In this document: positions 1 through 9,859 of the stretch, one piece after another
How positions within the stretch are numbered: position 1 is the first letter of the stretch
Layout: each line of letters starts with the position of its first letter
Assembly: GCA_033557685.1 (NCBI GenBank)
Contig: JAWQRN010000368.1
Location: forward strand, 1-30,700
Direction of reading: 5' to 3'
Length of the DNA stretch: 30,700 nucleotides
Origin: Sperchopsis tessellata
Taxonomy: Eukaryota > Arthropoda > Insecta > Coleoptera > Hydrophilidae
Notes under the pieces: generated by a model
What the model was told of the DNA's origin: nothing
What the model saw: the letters and a program-made list of their open reading frames with translations, nothing else
The model's database searches: none
Position numbers and translations under genes: made by a program

Positions 1-69
<69 letters not shown>
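1..69. repeat. (AT)n microsatellite
   Basis: The first 69 bases are almost pure AT dinucleotide repeat with one GT interruption near position 39. The run begins at the window edge, so its true length is unknown. Confidence 0.98.
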
Positions 70-71
<2 letters not shown>

Positions 72-97
72 TCAACATAACTGATAACAGTTTTTAT

Positions 98-114
98 TAC
101 GAGGGTTACCTTTT
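98..114 (+). repeat. left terminal inverted repeat and TA site of mariner
   Basis: The sequence TACGAGGGTTACCTTTT matches the reverse complement of 1254-1270 with one mismatch in 17. The leading TA is the likely target-site duplication. Confidence 0.9.
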
Positions 115-1268
115 CAATGTTTACAAAAACTAGGAAAGAAAAAAAACTTTAGATTAAACTGTTTTATTGTTTTTTAAAATATTCGCGTTTAAGTTACTAC
201 ACTTTTGCATGCGTTCAAACCAATTCTCGAAACTTTCTTTCCCGTCTGAAGTTGGTATCTCAAAAATATGGTTTTTGAAGGCTACAGCTTCTTGAGGTGA
301 TGAAAATCGCTGTCCATGCATTCGTTTGTTTGCCATTGAGGTACAAAAAAGTCGATAAATCAGGTGATATAGGCAATGAGACATTAATTCGATGTTTTTC
401 TCCTTCAAATAATCAATTGCATGACGTAGTGTGTGAAAGCTGGCGTTGTCATAATGAAGAATGATGCGACGTTTTCGGTTGTTTTTCCTGATTTCGTCGA
501 TCATTTCTTGGAAGTGCTTCGTGAACGAACAACATTTGTGGGATTTGGTTTATCTTGGAACGCCTAATTACTGGGCCGTTGCTTAGTTTCCGGTTAATAA
601 GAATATATCCAAGTTTCTTCACCTATTACGATGTTGTATATGGATTTTGCAGTTCCTCGGTCGAATTTTTTGAGCATTTCCTTACACTAATTAAAACTAG
701 CCTTTTTTGAGCTTTGGTCAAATAATGCGGAATCCATCGGGAACAGATCTTTTTCACAGCTAAATGTTCATGCAAAATCGAATGTACTGCAGTCTTCGAT
801 ATGCGTAAGCATGCCTCTATATCACTGTAAGTCACATGCCGATTTTCTTCAATCATGTTGCGCACAGCATCGATGTTTTTTGGTATAAAAACCAATTTTG
901 GTCGACCTTCAAGATATTCATCACTGACAGGCGCGCGACCATGACGAAATTCTGCAAACCAATTGTAAACAGTCTTTTCTGAAGGTGCTTCACTACCAAA
1001 AGTTCAACGAAGCGATTCAATGCATTGTTGTTGAGTTAGACCTTTACTAAAATCGTAAACAATCATCCAACGAAAACCTTCACGTGAAATTTCCATTTTT
1101 ACACAAAATTGCTTATTTTAAACGATCACTGTAACCAAACTACTCGGTCAGTTTCAAAGCTGCCACTGTTTTCACAATAACAAACATCAAATTTTACGAA
1201 AATAGTAATAACACATCTCAATAGCCCCACCAAGTGGTCCTTTGTAAGCACTTAAAAGGTATCCCTCG
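100..1268 (-). mobile_element. mariner element, internally deleted (Tc1/mariner superfamily)
   Basis: A nearly complete mariner lies between two TA dinucleotides at 98-99 and 1269-1270, the expected target duplication of this superfamily. Its ends are imperfect inverted repeats that read inward as CGAGGGTTACCTTTT on the left and CGAGGGATACCTTTT on the right. The span of 1,169 bp is about 100-150 bp shorter than usual for mariner, which fits the internal deletion seen in the transposase near 505. The body codes on the minus strand. The element sits about 370 bp from the nemo exon, on the side of the downstream intron. It is dead: stops, a frameshift, a deletion and altered catalytic residues are all present. 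Confidence 0.95.
154..1096 (-). pseudogene. mariner transposase, broken
   Basis: Cut-and-paste transposase of the mariner family. The start is the ATG at 1094-1096 (MEISREGFRW), the usual N-terminus. One frame runs to about 690 with a TGA at 1004-1006. It covers the paired helix-turn-helix DNA-binding part (YNWFAEFRHGR, then HVTYSDIEACLRISKTAVHS and SRWIPHYLTKAQK). A frameshift near 695 leads into IVIGEETWIY, where mariner normally has GDE, so the first catalytic Asp reads Glu. That frame has two more stops. It then jumps at about 505 to RIILHYDNASFHT, which holds the second catalytic Asp, with roughly 45 residues missing. The third catalytic motif, normally SPDLAPND, has collapsed to HLIYRLF. 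The C-terminus (HGQRFSSPQEAV, ENWFERMQKC) is well kept. The product cannot be functional. Confidence 0.96.
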
Positions 1269-1270
1269 TA
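1254..1270 (-). repeat. right terminal inverted repeat and TA site of mariner
   Basis: Read on the minus strand this is TACGAGGGATACCTTTT, which pairs with 98-114 apart from one base. It closes the element on its 5' (coding) side. Confidence 0.9.
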
Positions 1271-1639
1271 TAAGAGGTAAACACAAATAAAATGGTTTCT
1301 TTAATTTTAAATATACAGATTAAAACTTCTAAATATCCTATTTAAAACTGTAGAAGCAGAAACCATCAACCAATTAGTTTCTAAACTAAAAAGACTTTAT
1401 AGTTTAAATCTTTTTTTTTAATATAGCAATACAATTTGGAGTAATTTGTTGTACTAATGCCATCACCTTAAAATATACAAAATTAACTAAACCAGCAAAG
1501 CATAATAACTTCCTTTGTTGAAAAATTTGCACATGTAGCACGACCGTCGTACAAATTACCTACAAAGCATTCCAATGAGTCATGGGGACTGTTTAAAATT
1601 TTAATTGCAATGACGATAGTAAAATTCTGCTTTACTCAC
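1271..1639. other. intron sequence, no recognisable feature
   Basis: AT-rich sequence between the mariner end and the donor site of the nemo exon. By the orientation of the exon it is the start of the next nemo intron. I see no further coding similarity on either strand. Confidence 0.6.
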
Positions 1640-1769
1640 GTTCTCGTGTTTGAAAAAACACAGCATCTTCAATTCTCTGAACACCCTTTTCGATGATACT
1701 AAGGACTGGAACACATTCGGTAACTTTTTTAGTGCGACCCGCCTACCGTCTCGTGGGTCTGTGACTGCC
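1640..1769 (-). CDS. nmo: Nemo-like kinase (NLK/nemo), one internal coding exon
   Basis: This 130-bp exon encodes 43 residues from AVTDPRDGRR through SSKRVFRELK to FFKHEN. These belong to the N-lobe of Nemo-like kinase, the atypical MAP kinase that acts in Wnt, Notch and TGF-beta signalling. It includes the ATP-binding lysine region (VALKKLPNVF) and the start of helix C (RELKMLCFF). The acceptor on minus is TTTGTGTTTCAG at 1770-1781. The first base (G, 1769) would complete the Trp codon of the conserved GVVW that precedes Ala in NLK. The donor is GTGAGTAAAG at 1630-1639, leaving phase 0, and the next exon should begin with Val. The frame is open and shows no damage, unlike everything around it. 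The identification is from family knowledge. The flanking exons (glycine loop upstream, LSALDIL downstream) are not in the window. Confidence 0.93.
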
Positions 1770-1870
1770 CTGAAACACAAAGAATACAATCATTAATACA
1801 AATGAATCATAATAGAAATTAAAAAAATAAAATATTTAAACAAATAAATTCACATTTGTAAAATAATAAG

Positions 1871-1944
1871 TGCGTAAAATAAAATATCTAACGGGGATCT
1901 ACTGTATCTGTTCGCGTAATTTGCGCCCCTATTTATTTTACGCA
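1871..1944. repeat. short inverted repeat, possible transposon end
   Basis: A perfect 13-bp inverted pair, TGCGTAAAATAAA at 1871-1883 and its complement at 1932-1944, encloses a 48-bp loop. Outside it the arms continue as AATAAG and, after two unpaired bases, CTTATT. It lies 320 bp upstream of the Tigger/pogo-like pseudogene and may be part of that element's end, but I found no matching partner downstream. Confidence 0.6.
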
Positions 1945-2261
1945 CCCTTATTTCTAAAGAATGTTATGGATATCATTTTTTACTCCGCATCTAGTTTTCT
2001 ACTTGCGTACAAAATATGGTCAACTTATTTTATACCTAAAACTCGCAATTTTTTGATAAAAGAGTGAGCATGGTAATTTCGGACTTTTTCAAAGTTACAG
2101 AAGCAATAAGCCTGGTCTAACGCAACCGGCCATGGAATGTTTGTCGGACTGTTTTTCTTTATTTACAGAGTAAATAGTTTTGTTGGTTTTCAAAAATTCT
2201 AGGGTGCAGATGTGTTAAAATTTTTAAGATACAATTTCAAGATCAGAAACAAAAACAATTG

Positions 2262-3348
2262 TTATACAGCGTCGAACAAATTAAAAGTGACAAGTTTCGC
2301 GAAACAGTTCGGGAACTGTGTAGCAGTAAGATAATTTGGAATTCTGGAATCCAACGTGCGTTGTGGTGGAAACAAACAGAGATGCAAAATGCGAGTGTAA
2401 GGCATTTCGTTACCCAAAAAATGGACAATATCCCGCACTAGAAGATGAACTTCTTCTAAGTTATTTTGAACACATGATATGTTACAACTTTGTGCATATG
2501 ATATCGCAAAGTCTCACAACATAGCACAAAATCATTTCAAGGCTAGACAAGGGTGTCTACGGCGATTCATGAAAAGAAAAGGTATTGCACTACGTAGAAT
2601 AATGACATTGTGCCAAAATTTACCGCAAGAGTTTACAGACAAAATGGTTGATTTCCATAGACATGTGAATAGAATGAGAGAAGAAAATTTGATAGTGTTT
2701 TCTCAAATTGGTAATGCCGATCCAACCCCTATGTTTTTGATATAGCTAGAAACACTTCTATTGAAAAGCAGAGCATGCGATCGGTGAAATTAAAAACCTC
2801 AGGAGCTTAAAAAAAAGATGCACCGTCATGTTAGCGGTGACTGCAGATGGAGGTAAATTACCACCATACGTAATTTTTAAAAGGAAGACTCTTCCAAAGG
2901 AAATATTTCCACCTGGTATCCAAGAGATTGTATAAGAAAAGGGGTAGATGGACTAAGATTTAAGGAAGGATTGGTTTCAGGTGTGGGGAAGAAGACCTGG
3001 TGCTTTAGCTTCCAGGGTCATCTTCACAAAAATGTGAAAAGGTCACTTCAAACAGGGGGAACTGATATGGCTGTAATTCTTGGAGGTTTAACCGCGATTC
3101 TGAAATTCGCTTCAAGGAATCGCTTAGAAATTTATACGGTGCATGGATGGCTGAAAGCAATCACACATACACGAAGGATGGAAAAATCGAGCGGTCATCC
3201 CTCGAAACCATGTGCTCATTGATCTTGCGATTGTATATCATGTGAAGTGATGGTCAAAAGTTTAAAATAGGCCGGCATCTCTAATGTTTTAGATTCTACA
3301 GAGGATGACATGATTTGGGAGGAACATGAAGACCAAGTTATCGATTGA
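2262..3348 (+). pseudogene. Tigger/pogo-like DDE transposase, broken
   Basis: Remnant of a pogo/Tigger-group transposase (CENP-B-type HTH plus DDE domain). In order: a degraded psq-type HTH start (YSVEQIKSDKF, 2262 on); an acidic linker (PKNGQYPALEDELLLSYFEH, +2 shift); the CENP-B HTH (HFKARQGCLRRFMKRKGIAL, about 2536-2600); DDE start (FSQIGNADPTPMF, first Asp kept); LPPYVIFKRKT in disrupted frames; GHLHKNVKRSLQTGGTDMAV near 3016-3070; and the tail SNVLDSTEDDMIWEEHEDQV ending at the stop near 3346. The second Asp motif (usually DxFRGH) reads FSFQGH and the third (usually QPLDV) reads LKFAS, so two of three catalytic residues are gone. At least three frameshifts and several stops confirm a pseudogene. 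Its ends could not be fixed. Confidence 0.9.
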
Positions 3349-3435
3349 TTAATATACCTACTAATATTATCGTTTCAATATAAAAATTTGATGTTTTATG
3401 TATTTCATGGTGATTTGTGGTTCAAGATTATTTTA

Positions 3436-3461
3436 TAATAATATTATATATAATATTATTA
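3436..3461. repeat. 26-bp perfect AT palindrome
   Basis: A self-complementary stretch made only of A and T, centred on TATATA. It could extrude as a hairpin but may be chance in such AT-rich DNA. Confidence 0.7.
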
Positions 3462-3621
3462 AAATCACAATAAAATTTTGATAAAACGAATCTACTTTAT
3501 TCTCAATCATACTAGATATAGAATTTTTTTCAAAACCTCCACTAAAAAAATAATTATAACAACATATAAAATCATTTATCAGGATAACATTCATGAAGCC
3601 CTCAAAGAAGTAGTGTTGAAT

Positions 3622-3750
3622 TTAATGTAATAGACTTCCACGGTTATTATCTGTATGAATGTTGTTTCTGGGTGGAAACCATGTAGAGGCTCTGACAAGT
3701 GCCGACGTTTCATCCACTGATGCCAGGGACATTTTCAAGGCGAATGATGT
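3622..3750 (-). repeat. Penelope-like element terminal repeat, copy 1
   Basis: About 125 bp closely match 20025-20150 in the same orientation. The match runs from AATGTAATAGACTTCCA through GGCTCTGA and GTGCCGACGTTTC to ACATTTT. The partner copy sits beside a GIY-YIG endonuclease remnant, so this is assigned to the same Penelope-like family. On the minus strand it contains GATGAAACGTCGGCAC preceded by AAAATGTCCCTGG. That layout recalls the hammerhead-ribozyme-like motifs known from Penelope-like terminal repeats, but the core is imperfect. Confidence 0.75.
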
Positions 3751-3937
3751 TAATTATTTACTGCACTTAATGTATTGTGTTGAATGTATCTTTTAGAATT
3801 TTGATTTTGAAGTTTGTTGCTTTGTATTGATATATGTTTTAATACAAATTCTAAAATCTACATTCATGTGCGGTCGAGAAACCACCAAACTATAATTAGT
3901 GTTGAACTTTTTTGGTGTTTCAGTCATTTATAAAACC

Positions 3938-3961
3938 ATATATATATATATATATATATAT
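3938..3961. repeat. (AT)n microsatellite
   Basis: About 24 bases of uninterrupted AT dinucleotide repeat. Confidence 0.95.
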
Positions 3962-4914
3962 GATTAATTTTTAGCAGGTTACTTTTCATAATATATATTT
4001 TTGTTGAAAAAATGTAGCGAATTCTTCAGCTATGTGACTCAAATCTGCAAACGTTTCAGTGGCAGAGTACCATCAGGGCCCTCTTATATGGTCAGATAAA
4101 AACCACAAAGTTAAAGGGTGGTACAATAAAGAGATTCGGGCCAAACAAGATCAAGAGGTAATTGAGAGGAAACTAGAATGATTACAAATGAAACTTAAGA
4201 GAGAGAAACCAGAAAACCTTAAAACGGGAAGTAGAACCCAAAAATTCATTGTGGGGAAAAGAAGGTAAACCTGTAGAAGAACATAAAGGAAATAGAGGCA
4301 TGGAAACAAACACTACCCCGTGAATCATACTCGAGAGGAAAGACCTGAAGCTGGTTTCAATACTTGCTGTACAGATAAACCCCGTGATGAAGAGCGACGA
4401 GAAGAAAAGAAACCTGACAATGGAAACCATCTCGTACGTCTTGATGATAGTGCTCGACGTGAGAGGGGCGGAGGCCTCATCGTATGTTTATATACCCCTT
4501 ATTCTAGTCTAGAATTTTGAAAAAAATTAATTTTTTTCGTATTTTCAAAGTTTAGATTTTCAAAAATATATCCTATAAAGGATTTTTCAAAATTCCAATT
4601 ATTTACGGAGTTATAGCTATTTTAGTGACGCGGCAACTAGACCGATCCTGCCGGAACAAATCGAACAATAGACAGTAGACATTCCCCAACTACCTGAGGT
4701 TGAATTATCTCATAGAAGTTCCATTATACTCCATGTATACTTAGAAATAGATTAACTGAACGTCGTTGTAACGTATTTTGTTGAAATTTTTCCATATTTA
4801 GTGTTCAAATCAGCTCAGTTTAGTTTCAATTTTCAAGCAACGTAGACGTATGTACTCTGTGCACAGTTCAAAAATAAAACATTTTGAGCGTTATTTTTAA
4901 TTTTTGAGTGTAAA
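3962..4914. other. no confident gene; faint retroelement traces
   Basis: No coding similarity I can name. On the minus strand near 4055-4078 the order CCTGATGGTAC, a short spacer, then CACTGAAACG resembles the terminal motif of Penelope-like elements, but no domain is attached to it. The open frame at 4320-4520 is charged and low in complexity and is not convincing as a gene. Confidence 0.3.
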
Positions 4915-4967
4915 ATGGATAAAAAAATAATGAAAGAGGAAGATCAGGAATCGCCGATTAACGAAAT
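4915..4967 (+). other. possible first coding exon with splice donor (unproven)
   Basis: An ATG at 4915 opens an 18-codon stretch, MDKKIMKEEDQESPINEM. It is cut after the second base of the last codon by GTAAGTA, a near-consensus donor at 4968. The lysine- and glutamate-rich start with IKEE-like wording resembles the first exons of many insect zinc-finger or transposase genes. No downstream exon could be joined: the next open stretch (from 5287) belongs to a LINE. It may be chance or the leader of an unrecognised element. Confidence 0.2.
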
Positions 4968-4972
4968 GTAAG

Positions 4973-5286
4973 TATAACGCACCATTATATGACTTAAACT
5001 GCCTGAACCTTTGCTCATATCTTAAAACACGTTTTCCTCGAAACTACTTTTTTCAACACGGTTGACATGATATCTCAAGTTCTAATGATTTACTTGAAAT
5101 TTGGTATGAACCTTCTCTATATATCCTTGTATCGCCCCTATAATTGATGTCAAAATTGTGTTTTTTACTATTTTTAAATAGATATTAACTGTGAAAAAAA
5201 GGCTTTTTTTAAACAGTCGCCATTTTGCGAAAAAAAAAATTCTGACATAACAACTAATTTATTTAATATATTTGCCACAACCATTG
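4973..5286. other. no recognisable feature
   Basis: AT-rich sequence leading to the 5' truncation point of the LINE that follows. No motif or similarity is visible. Confidence 0.5.
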
Positions 5287-7023
5287 CAGCAAAATTTGTC
5301 GATTCGCTCCCTAAAATTAACAATCCAACGAGCTTTTTTCAGTATTTAACCCATAAGTGCAAACACAGTATGTTTTTGAGACCTGTCCCAGAACATGATG
5401 TGCTTGACGTACTTCAAAAAAATCAAAGGTAAATATGCATTGGACGCCTATGGCTTCACCACTGAACTCATTAAAACAATATTAATTATTTAGTTGTGCC
5501 ATTAACAAAAATAATGAATCTGTGTTTTAAAGGGAGTGTTTCCGAATAAATTAAAAAACAACAAAAGTTGTTCTTATATTCAGTGGAAATCCGGACGATT
5601 TAAAAACTATAGACCTCTATCGATTTGGCAGGCCTTATCAAAGGTTTTTGAGAGACTGGTGGTTCTAGGTTGATGTATCATTTGAAAAAAAAACATGAAT
5701 CTTGACACCTGACCAGTTAGGGTTTGGGAGGGTCGTTCCAGGTCGGGCACCGTTCTGCGGACGATCAATTTTTTCCGTGAATCTCTGGAAGGGGGTGGTG
5801 TATCGGCTGCTGCTTTGGAAGATCTCCGCAAAGCTTTGGGCTGCGAGTCACATAACATCTAGTTGGAAAAAATGGAAACTGCTATGTGCGTGAGTTAGCT
5901 TCTGATCTGTTCAGGAGTTACTTGTATTCGAGGACCTAGTTTGTGGAGTTTGGCTTGTATGTAAGTGTACGGTTTGATATTGTCAGGGGAGTCCGCAGGG
6001 GAATGTACTTGGTCCATTGCTCATCTTGATATATATCAATGACCAGCCCGATTAATTTCCAGCGGAAATTGTGCTGTTTGCCAATGACACTACATCAATA
6101 CATTTGTGCTTCATACATACAAACGTGTCAACTTTTACTATCAGATAGTTTGGAAGTAGTAAATACATGGTTCAATTGCAATAACTTAAATCTCAAATCT
6201 GATAAGACGGCACTTGTCGAGTTTGGTAACAAGACGGTAATATCATATGACTCCGCAAAGTTTCTGGGTGTAATCATTGACTCTAGGCTGACATGGACCA
6301 ACCATGTGATACAGTTGGAAGTTATATTGTCGAGGGCCATTTATGCTGTTCGATGGGTGGCTGATATTATTGGCTACGATTCGGCTAGGATTTCGTACCA
6401 TGCCTGTTTTCATAGTGCGATGGTGCACGGTATAACGGCTTGGGGCACAATGATTGATAGAATTTTCTTGATACAAAAACTCGCCATTAGATCAATTAAT
6501 AAACTTAGATCTTGTGAGAGAATTTTTCATTCAGCTGGGTATCATGGCGGTGCCCTCCGCAATTAACTGTCATACTTTGATTGGTGTCAGGTAAAACTTG
6601 CATTTATATCGAAGTTTGGCGCCAGAAATTTGGATAAGCTGCCTACTCATATACAGCAATTAAATCCACGCGCATTTAAAAAAGCCATTAAAAGGAATGT
6701 GATACTGAACTGTTACTACGACACAGATAGTTTTAAATTTTAGATACCTTCCCTGAACGTATGTAGTTGCCGCGGTCGCTTCACTTGCCTATCGCTGTGC
6801 TCACTTAAAATCGTCTTCATTATCCTATTTTTAATATCCCACATGTGTTTTTGTTTTTTGTGCTTATATGCCTATAGTTCTTATTGCTTCTGAATTGCAA
6901 ATTTGTCTGATTTGATGTTTTGTGTTATTATATCTGCATGTTTTTTTTGTATTTTGTGCAATTTTGTTTTTAGTGTGCTGACACTCTAGGCACAGGTTTT
7001 CCATATACTATTGCAATAAAAAT
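5287..7023 (+). pseudogene. 5'-truncated Jockey/CR1-like LINE, reverse transcriptase region and 3' end
   Basis: Non-LTR retrotransposon copy lacking the endonuclease and ORF1. The reading starts inside the pre-RT linker (FVDSLPKINN, MFLRPVPEHDVLDVL). It continues through GVFPNKLK, NYRPLSI..ALSKVFERLVV (about 5605-5665), TPDQLGFG, the motif A region (LEDLRKALGCESHN), IVRGV and YINDQP (5974-6050), and FANDT at 6077-6091. FANDT replaces the catalytic FADDT, so one essential Asp is Asn. The thumb region is the longest open part (WFNCNNLNLKSDKTALVEFG, FLGVIIDSRLTW, YHACFHSAMVHGITAWG). The C-terminus LPTHIQQLNPRAFKKAIKRN ends near 6742. A 3' UTR follows and ends near ATTGCAATAAAAATTA at about 7010-7025. 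Stops and frameshifts occur throughout. Early truncation is typical of incomplete target-primed reverse transcription. Confidence 0.92.
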
Positions 7024-7025
7024 TA

Positions 7026-7920
7026 TGTACTTAGAACTAATAAATTTTGCTGTTTGATTAATTTTCATGCATTTTCAAGTAAAATTTGACACTTCAAGTA
7101 TGTGAAACTGATTTAAAGGGTTTTCAGTGTCAAAAAAGATAAATATATCAAAAATATCTTCGGCATTCAATTTTGGTGGTATTTTCGTGAACTAGCACGA
7201 GATTTATATCACTTTATAGTTGTGTAAATGGCATTACTTTACGTGGAGCCCTGTGACCGAACATGATATATTTAAAGACATAAATACTCTAGACAACGAA
7301 AAAATTATTTCCAAATTCTAATCACATAAAACGAAACAGGTAATCGGCGATACTGATGGTAATCGAAACACGCAAAATCAAAATTCATCGAAAAAATTAA
7401 AATATCTGCAGATATTAACATATAATTCTGTAGAACACAAGTATAATAAAATCGCGAGTCATATTAAGTTTTTTTCTTATCTAAAGCGATTATTCATAAA
7501 AACGAGAATGGTAAGCCAAAGGAAAATTACATGCTGCAGGTCTCATTCGGTGGTTTATTCTGAAGGTGACTTAGTGAATTAGCTTAAATATTCAACCATG
7601 AATACCACAGCCACCACCTCATTAAACCTGCGTAATGAGTATTTCTCGTTGATTAAATTATTTCCTATCAGACCAATCGATATATTGCATAAACGATATT
7701 TAATATTTCAGAGCAAAGGTATAGTTCCCGTAATTTCCTTTAGAAACTTATTTTAACTAGTTTAACATCATTTCAATTTAATTTAAAGCATTTATGTAAG
7801 TTGCATATTATTAAAACTAATAATAATAAACTTCTGCAACCCATTACCCATGAACATACCCAATTTTAGGACGCTTCGTCATGTGAATAATTTCCATACA
7901 AGATCTTTTCATAGACTTTA
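7026..7920. other. no recognisable feature
   Basis: AT-rich non-coding sequence with short open frames only. I found no domain similarity on either strand. Confidence 0.5.
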
Positions 7921-7924
7921 ATTT

Positions 7925-8380
7925 GTGTCTTTTACATTTTCAAACTTCATGTCCCTTTCTTGCGACAGTAACGCTATCTATCAAGAGTTGTACTTTTTAG
8001 AAATGATAGTGAAGAAGTTCTTTATGGTCGCTGAAATCGCTGCCATGTTTGCTGACGGTGAGGTTTTTACTGATTTCGAGAAAAATTATATTGATGACGT
8101 CAATGTTGCCATTATACCACCAAAATGGGTCGAATTAACGGATTTGGAAGATTAGATGTTTGCGAATTGACTGAAACTGACCTGAGAAATGGCCGAGATG
8201 TTGCAGGAACTTTGGAATTATTTATACCCGTCAATTAAAACGAGGATGATTCAGGACCATCGACATCGTCAAACATATATAAGAGTAACAAGAAACAAAA
8301 ATTGAACGAATCCTTGCCAAGTAATACCGCAGCAGTGAAAAGCAAAGTCAAAAATCAAAGTAGAAAGTTAATGTCATAAA
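7925..8380 (+). pseudogene. piggyBac-like transposase, N-terminal fragment
   Basis: The open stretch at 8040-8155 reads AAMFADGEVFTDFEK, then IDDVNVAIIPPKWVELTDLED. This acidic pattern (a PP pair, then ELTDxED) is common at the N-terminus of insect piggyBac transposases. After a frameshift the sequence goes on as NGRDVAGTLELFIPV and DDSGPSTS, then KKQKLNES and SKVKNQSRKL, again typical of the disordered acidic and basic linker. There is no DDE domain downstream; by about 8500 the sequence belongs to another element on the other strand. The family call is from recognition of the linker style, with no catalytic motif present, so it is less certain than the copy at 12.3 kb. Confidence 0.5.
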
Positions 8381-8496
8381 ATGGGAGAGTGTGTATCCAA
8401 TATAAAGAAGGTCAAATTCTGCATTTAAAGGTTAATCTGCAAACGTCCATAAAATACTGAGGCAAAATTCAGGTGTGTGTTATCAGAAGATATACT

Positions 8497-8690
8497 TCAG
8501 CTTATTTTAGAGATAGTCTGCCCATTGCATGGTCCATTGTGCGTATGTCCTCCATGTGACAAGTATATAGCTGTAGCCACATATCCTGCCCAACTCATTT
8601 CCAGTTGTGCGATTCCAGCACCCACGTCATATTGCTTAGACTTTGGATGGACCCTATGTTCTTCCAAGGACAACCTCAAGCATCTTATGT
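8497..8690 (-). pseudogene. LINE (RTE-like) C-terminal fragment
   Basis: On the minus strand this encodes LRLSLEEHRVHPKSKQYDVG, then AGIAQLEMSWAGYVATA. It recalls the C-terminal segment of insect RTE-like LINE proteins, where a variable arginine-rich stretch is followed by an IAxLKWxWAGHVAR motif. About 65 residues are readable without a stop, and nothing upstream or downstream on this strand extends it. The conserved WAG core is present, but the Lys-Trp before it reads Glu-Met and the following His reads Tyr. The call rests on this one motif. Confidence 0.4.
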
Positions 8691-8977
8691 TACCCAGTTT
8701 GGTGAGTAGTTCATAATTTATTATTAATTTCTTTAACGAAATAAAGATTGTGCTGTGTGAATCTGTGGTCCCATATAGCACTCAAAGTTTGAGCTATAAA
8801 CACGAAAATTTGCATATAATCTTTTAGATAAAATTTATTAAGTGGAAGAAATACTTTTAAGGCAACGCAAATGGAAGGGAACATACGTTTGATATTAAGG
8901 TTATAACTTTAACCGTTAGATTGAATGTCATTATCAACTGTTTTTCCAACTTAACAAAATTGCTTTCGTTTATTATA

Positions 8978-9388
8978 CCGGGTGTCACTTTATATTCCGG
9001 CACATATGAAATCACATGTAAATTTGAAAGTACCTCATATCTGAGCCTCGAGAGAAAAATATCACCGCATTTTGTGATATAATAATTGGGAAAGGCAATT
9101 AAGTCCTACATTTTGATAAATTAATTCATTGTAATCGTTTAATTAGAGGAAAATTAGAAAAAAATACTTTCTGTTAATAATATCTAATTCAAGTAACTAA
9201 CTATGGTTATCTTTTGTTCATACACGCGTGGCGCAACGGTTAAAGTTCTAGGCATAATGCCTGATAGTATAAAAGGGTTGTAAGTTCGAATCTGGCGGGA
9301 AACAATACTTTGTTTCTGCGGTGATTACATTAAAATAGCCGATGTGTATTTTATCTGAATATTTATAATTGTAAATTAATTTTATAAG
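8978..9388 (+). repeat. left long terminal inverted repeat
   Basis: This uninterrupted arm aligns to the right arm over about 410 bp at clearly above-chance identity by eye, with small indels. It contains the tRNA-like unit at 9225-9302. Confidence 0.88.
9225..9302 (+). ncRNA. tRNA-like unit in left inverted end (tRNA-derived, not a working tRNA)
   Basis: A-box-like TGGCGCAACGG at 9229-9239 and B-box-like GTTCGAATCT at 9284-9293 are spaced as in a tRNA. A T-arm can be drawn with loop TTCGAAT and a weak five-pair stem. The acceptor stem does not pair and no CCA follows, so this is a tRNA-derived or tRNA-mimicking sequence. The two motifs could still act as an internal Pol III promoter. Confidence 0.65.
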
Positions 9389-9859
9389 AAAATAATTAGA
9401 ACGAAGCAATAAATAATAAATTATTCAATTAATAACAAGCGTTAAAAATAAAATCAATTCGCAATCTAACAAGAAAAAAATATTAACGTTCAGTATATAG
9501 CAGGTTCAAAGTATCAGTTTACTAATTTTGTAGCATAGGATATGAAAATATCGGGTTATAAATACAATGGAACGGTTTTTCATCGAATGACACATCAGCA
9601 GCCAGAAGGGGCAAATATCATAAGAATGTACTACCGCCATTTAATTCACATTCACATAAGTTTTCTCTTACGACATGTGATATTGTGCGCCGTGGATTTA
9701 CTTTAATTATATAATATATAAAATAAAAATAAAAAGCAGTAATATAAATAATTTATTATAAAAAATACATTTAACAATAATAAACAACTATTCTTTATCA
9801 AAAGAATATGATCTGGATGAAATTAATAATGAACACACATTTAGCAGTGAAATACAAAA

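Noticed and set aside
5287..5430. An apparent internal exon (TTGCAG acceptor, open frame, GTAAAT donor)
   Set aside because: The encoded residues (MFLRPVPEHDVLDVL and following) continue into LINE RT motifs (GVFPNKLK, NYRPLSI) in the next few hundred bases, so this is the 5' part of the truncated LINE.
8477..8716. A plus-strand open frame rich in Cys and Pro
   Set aside because: The minus strand of the same bases gives the LINE-like WAG motif, which is a better explanation; the plus frame resembles nothing.
9225..9302. A functional tRNA gene
   Set aside because: The acceptor stem does not pair, the T-stem is weak, and a second version exists inside the opposite inverted end, so it is part of a repeat.
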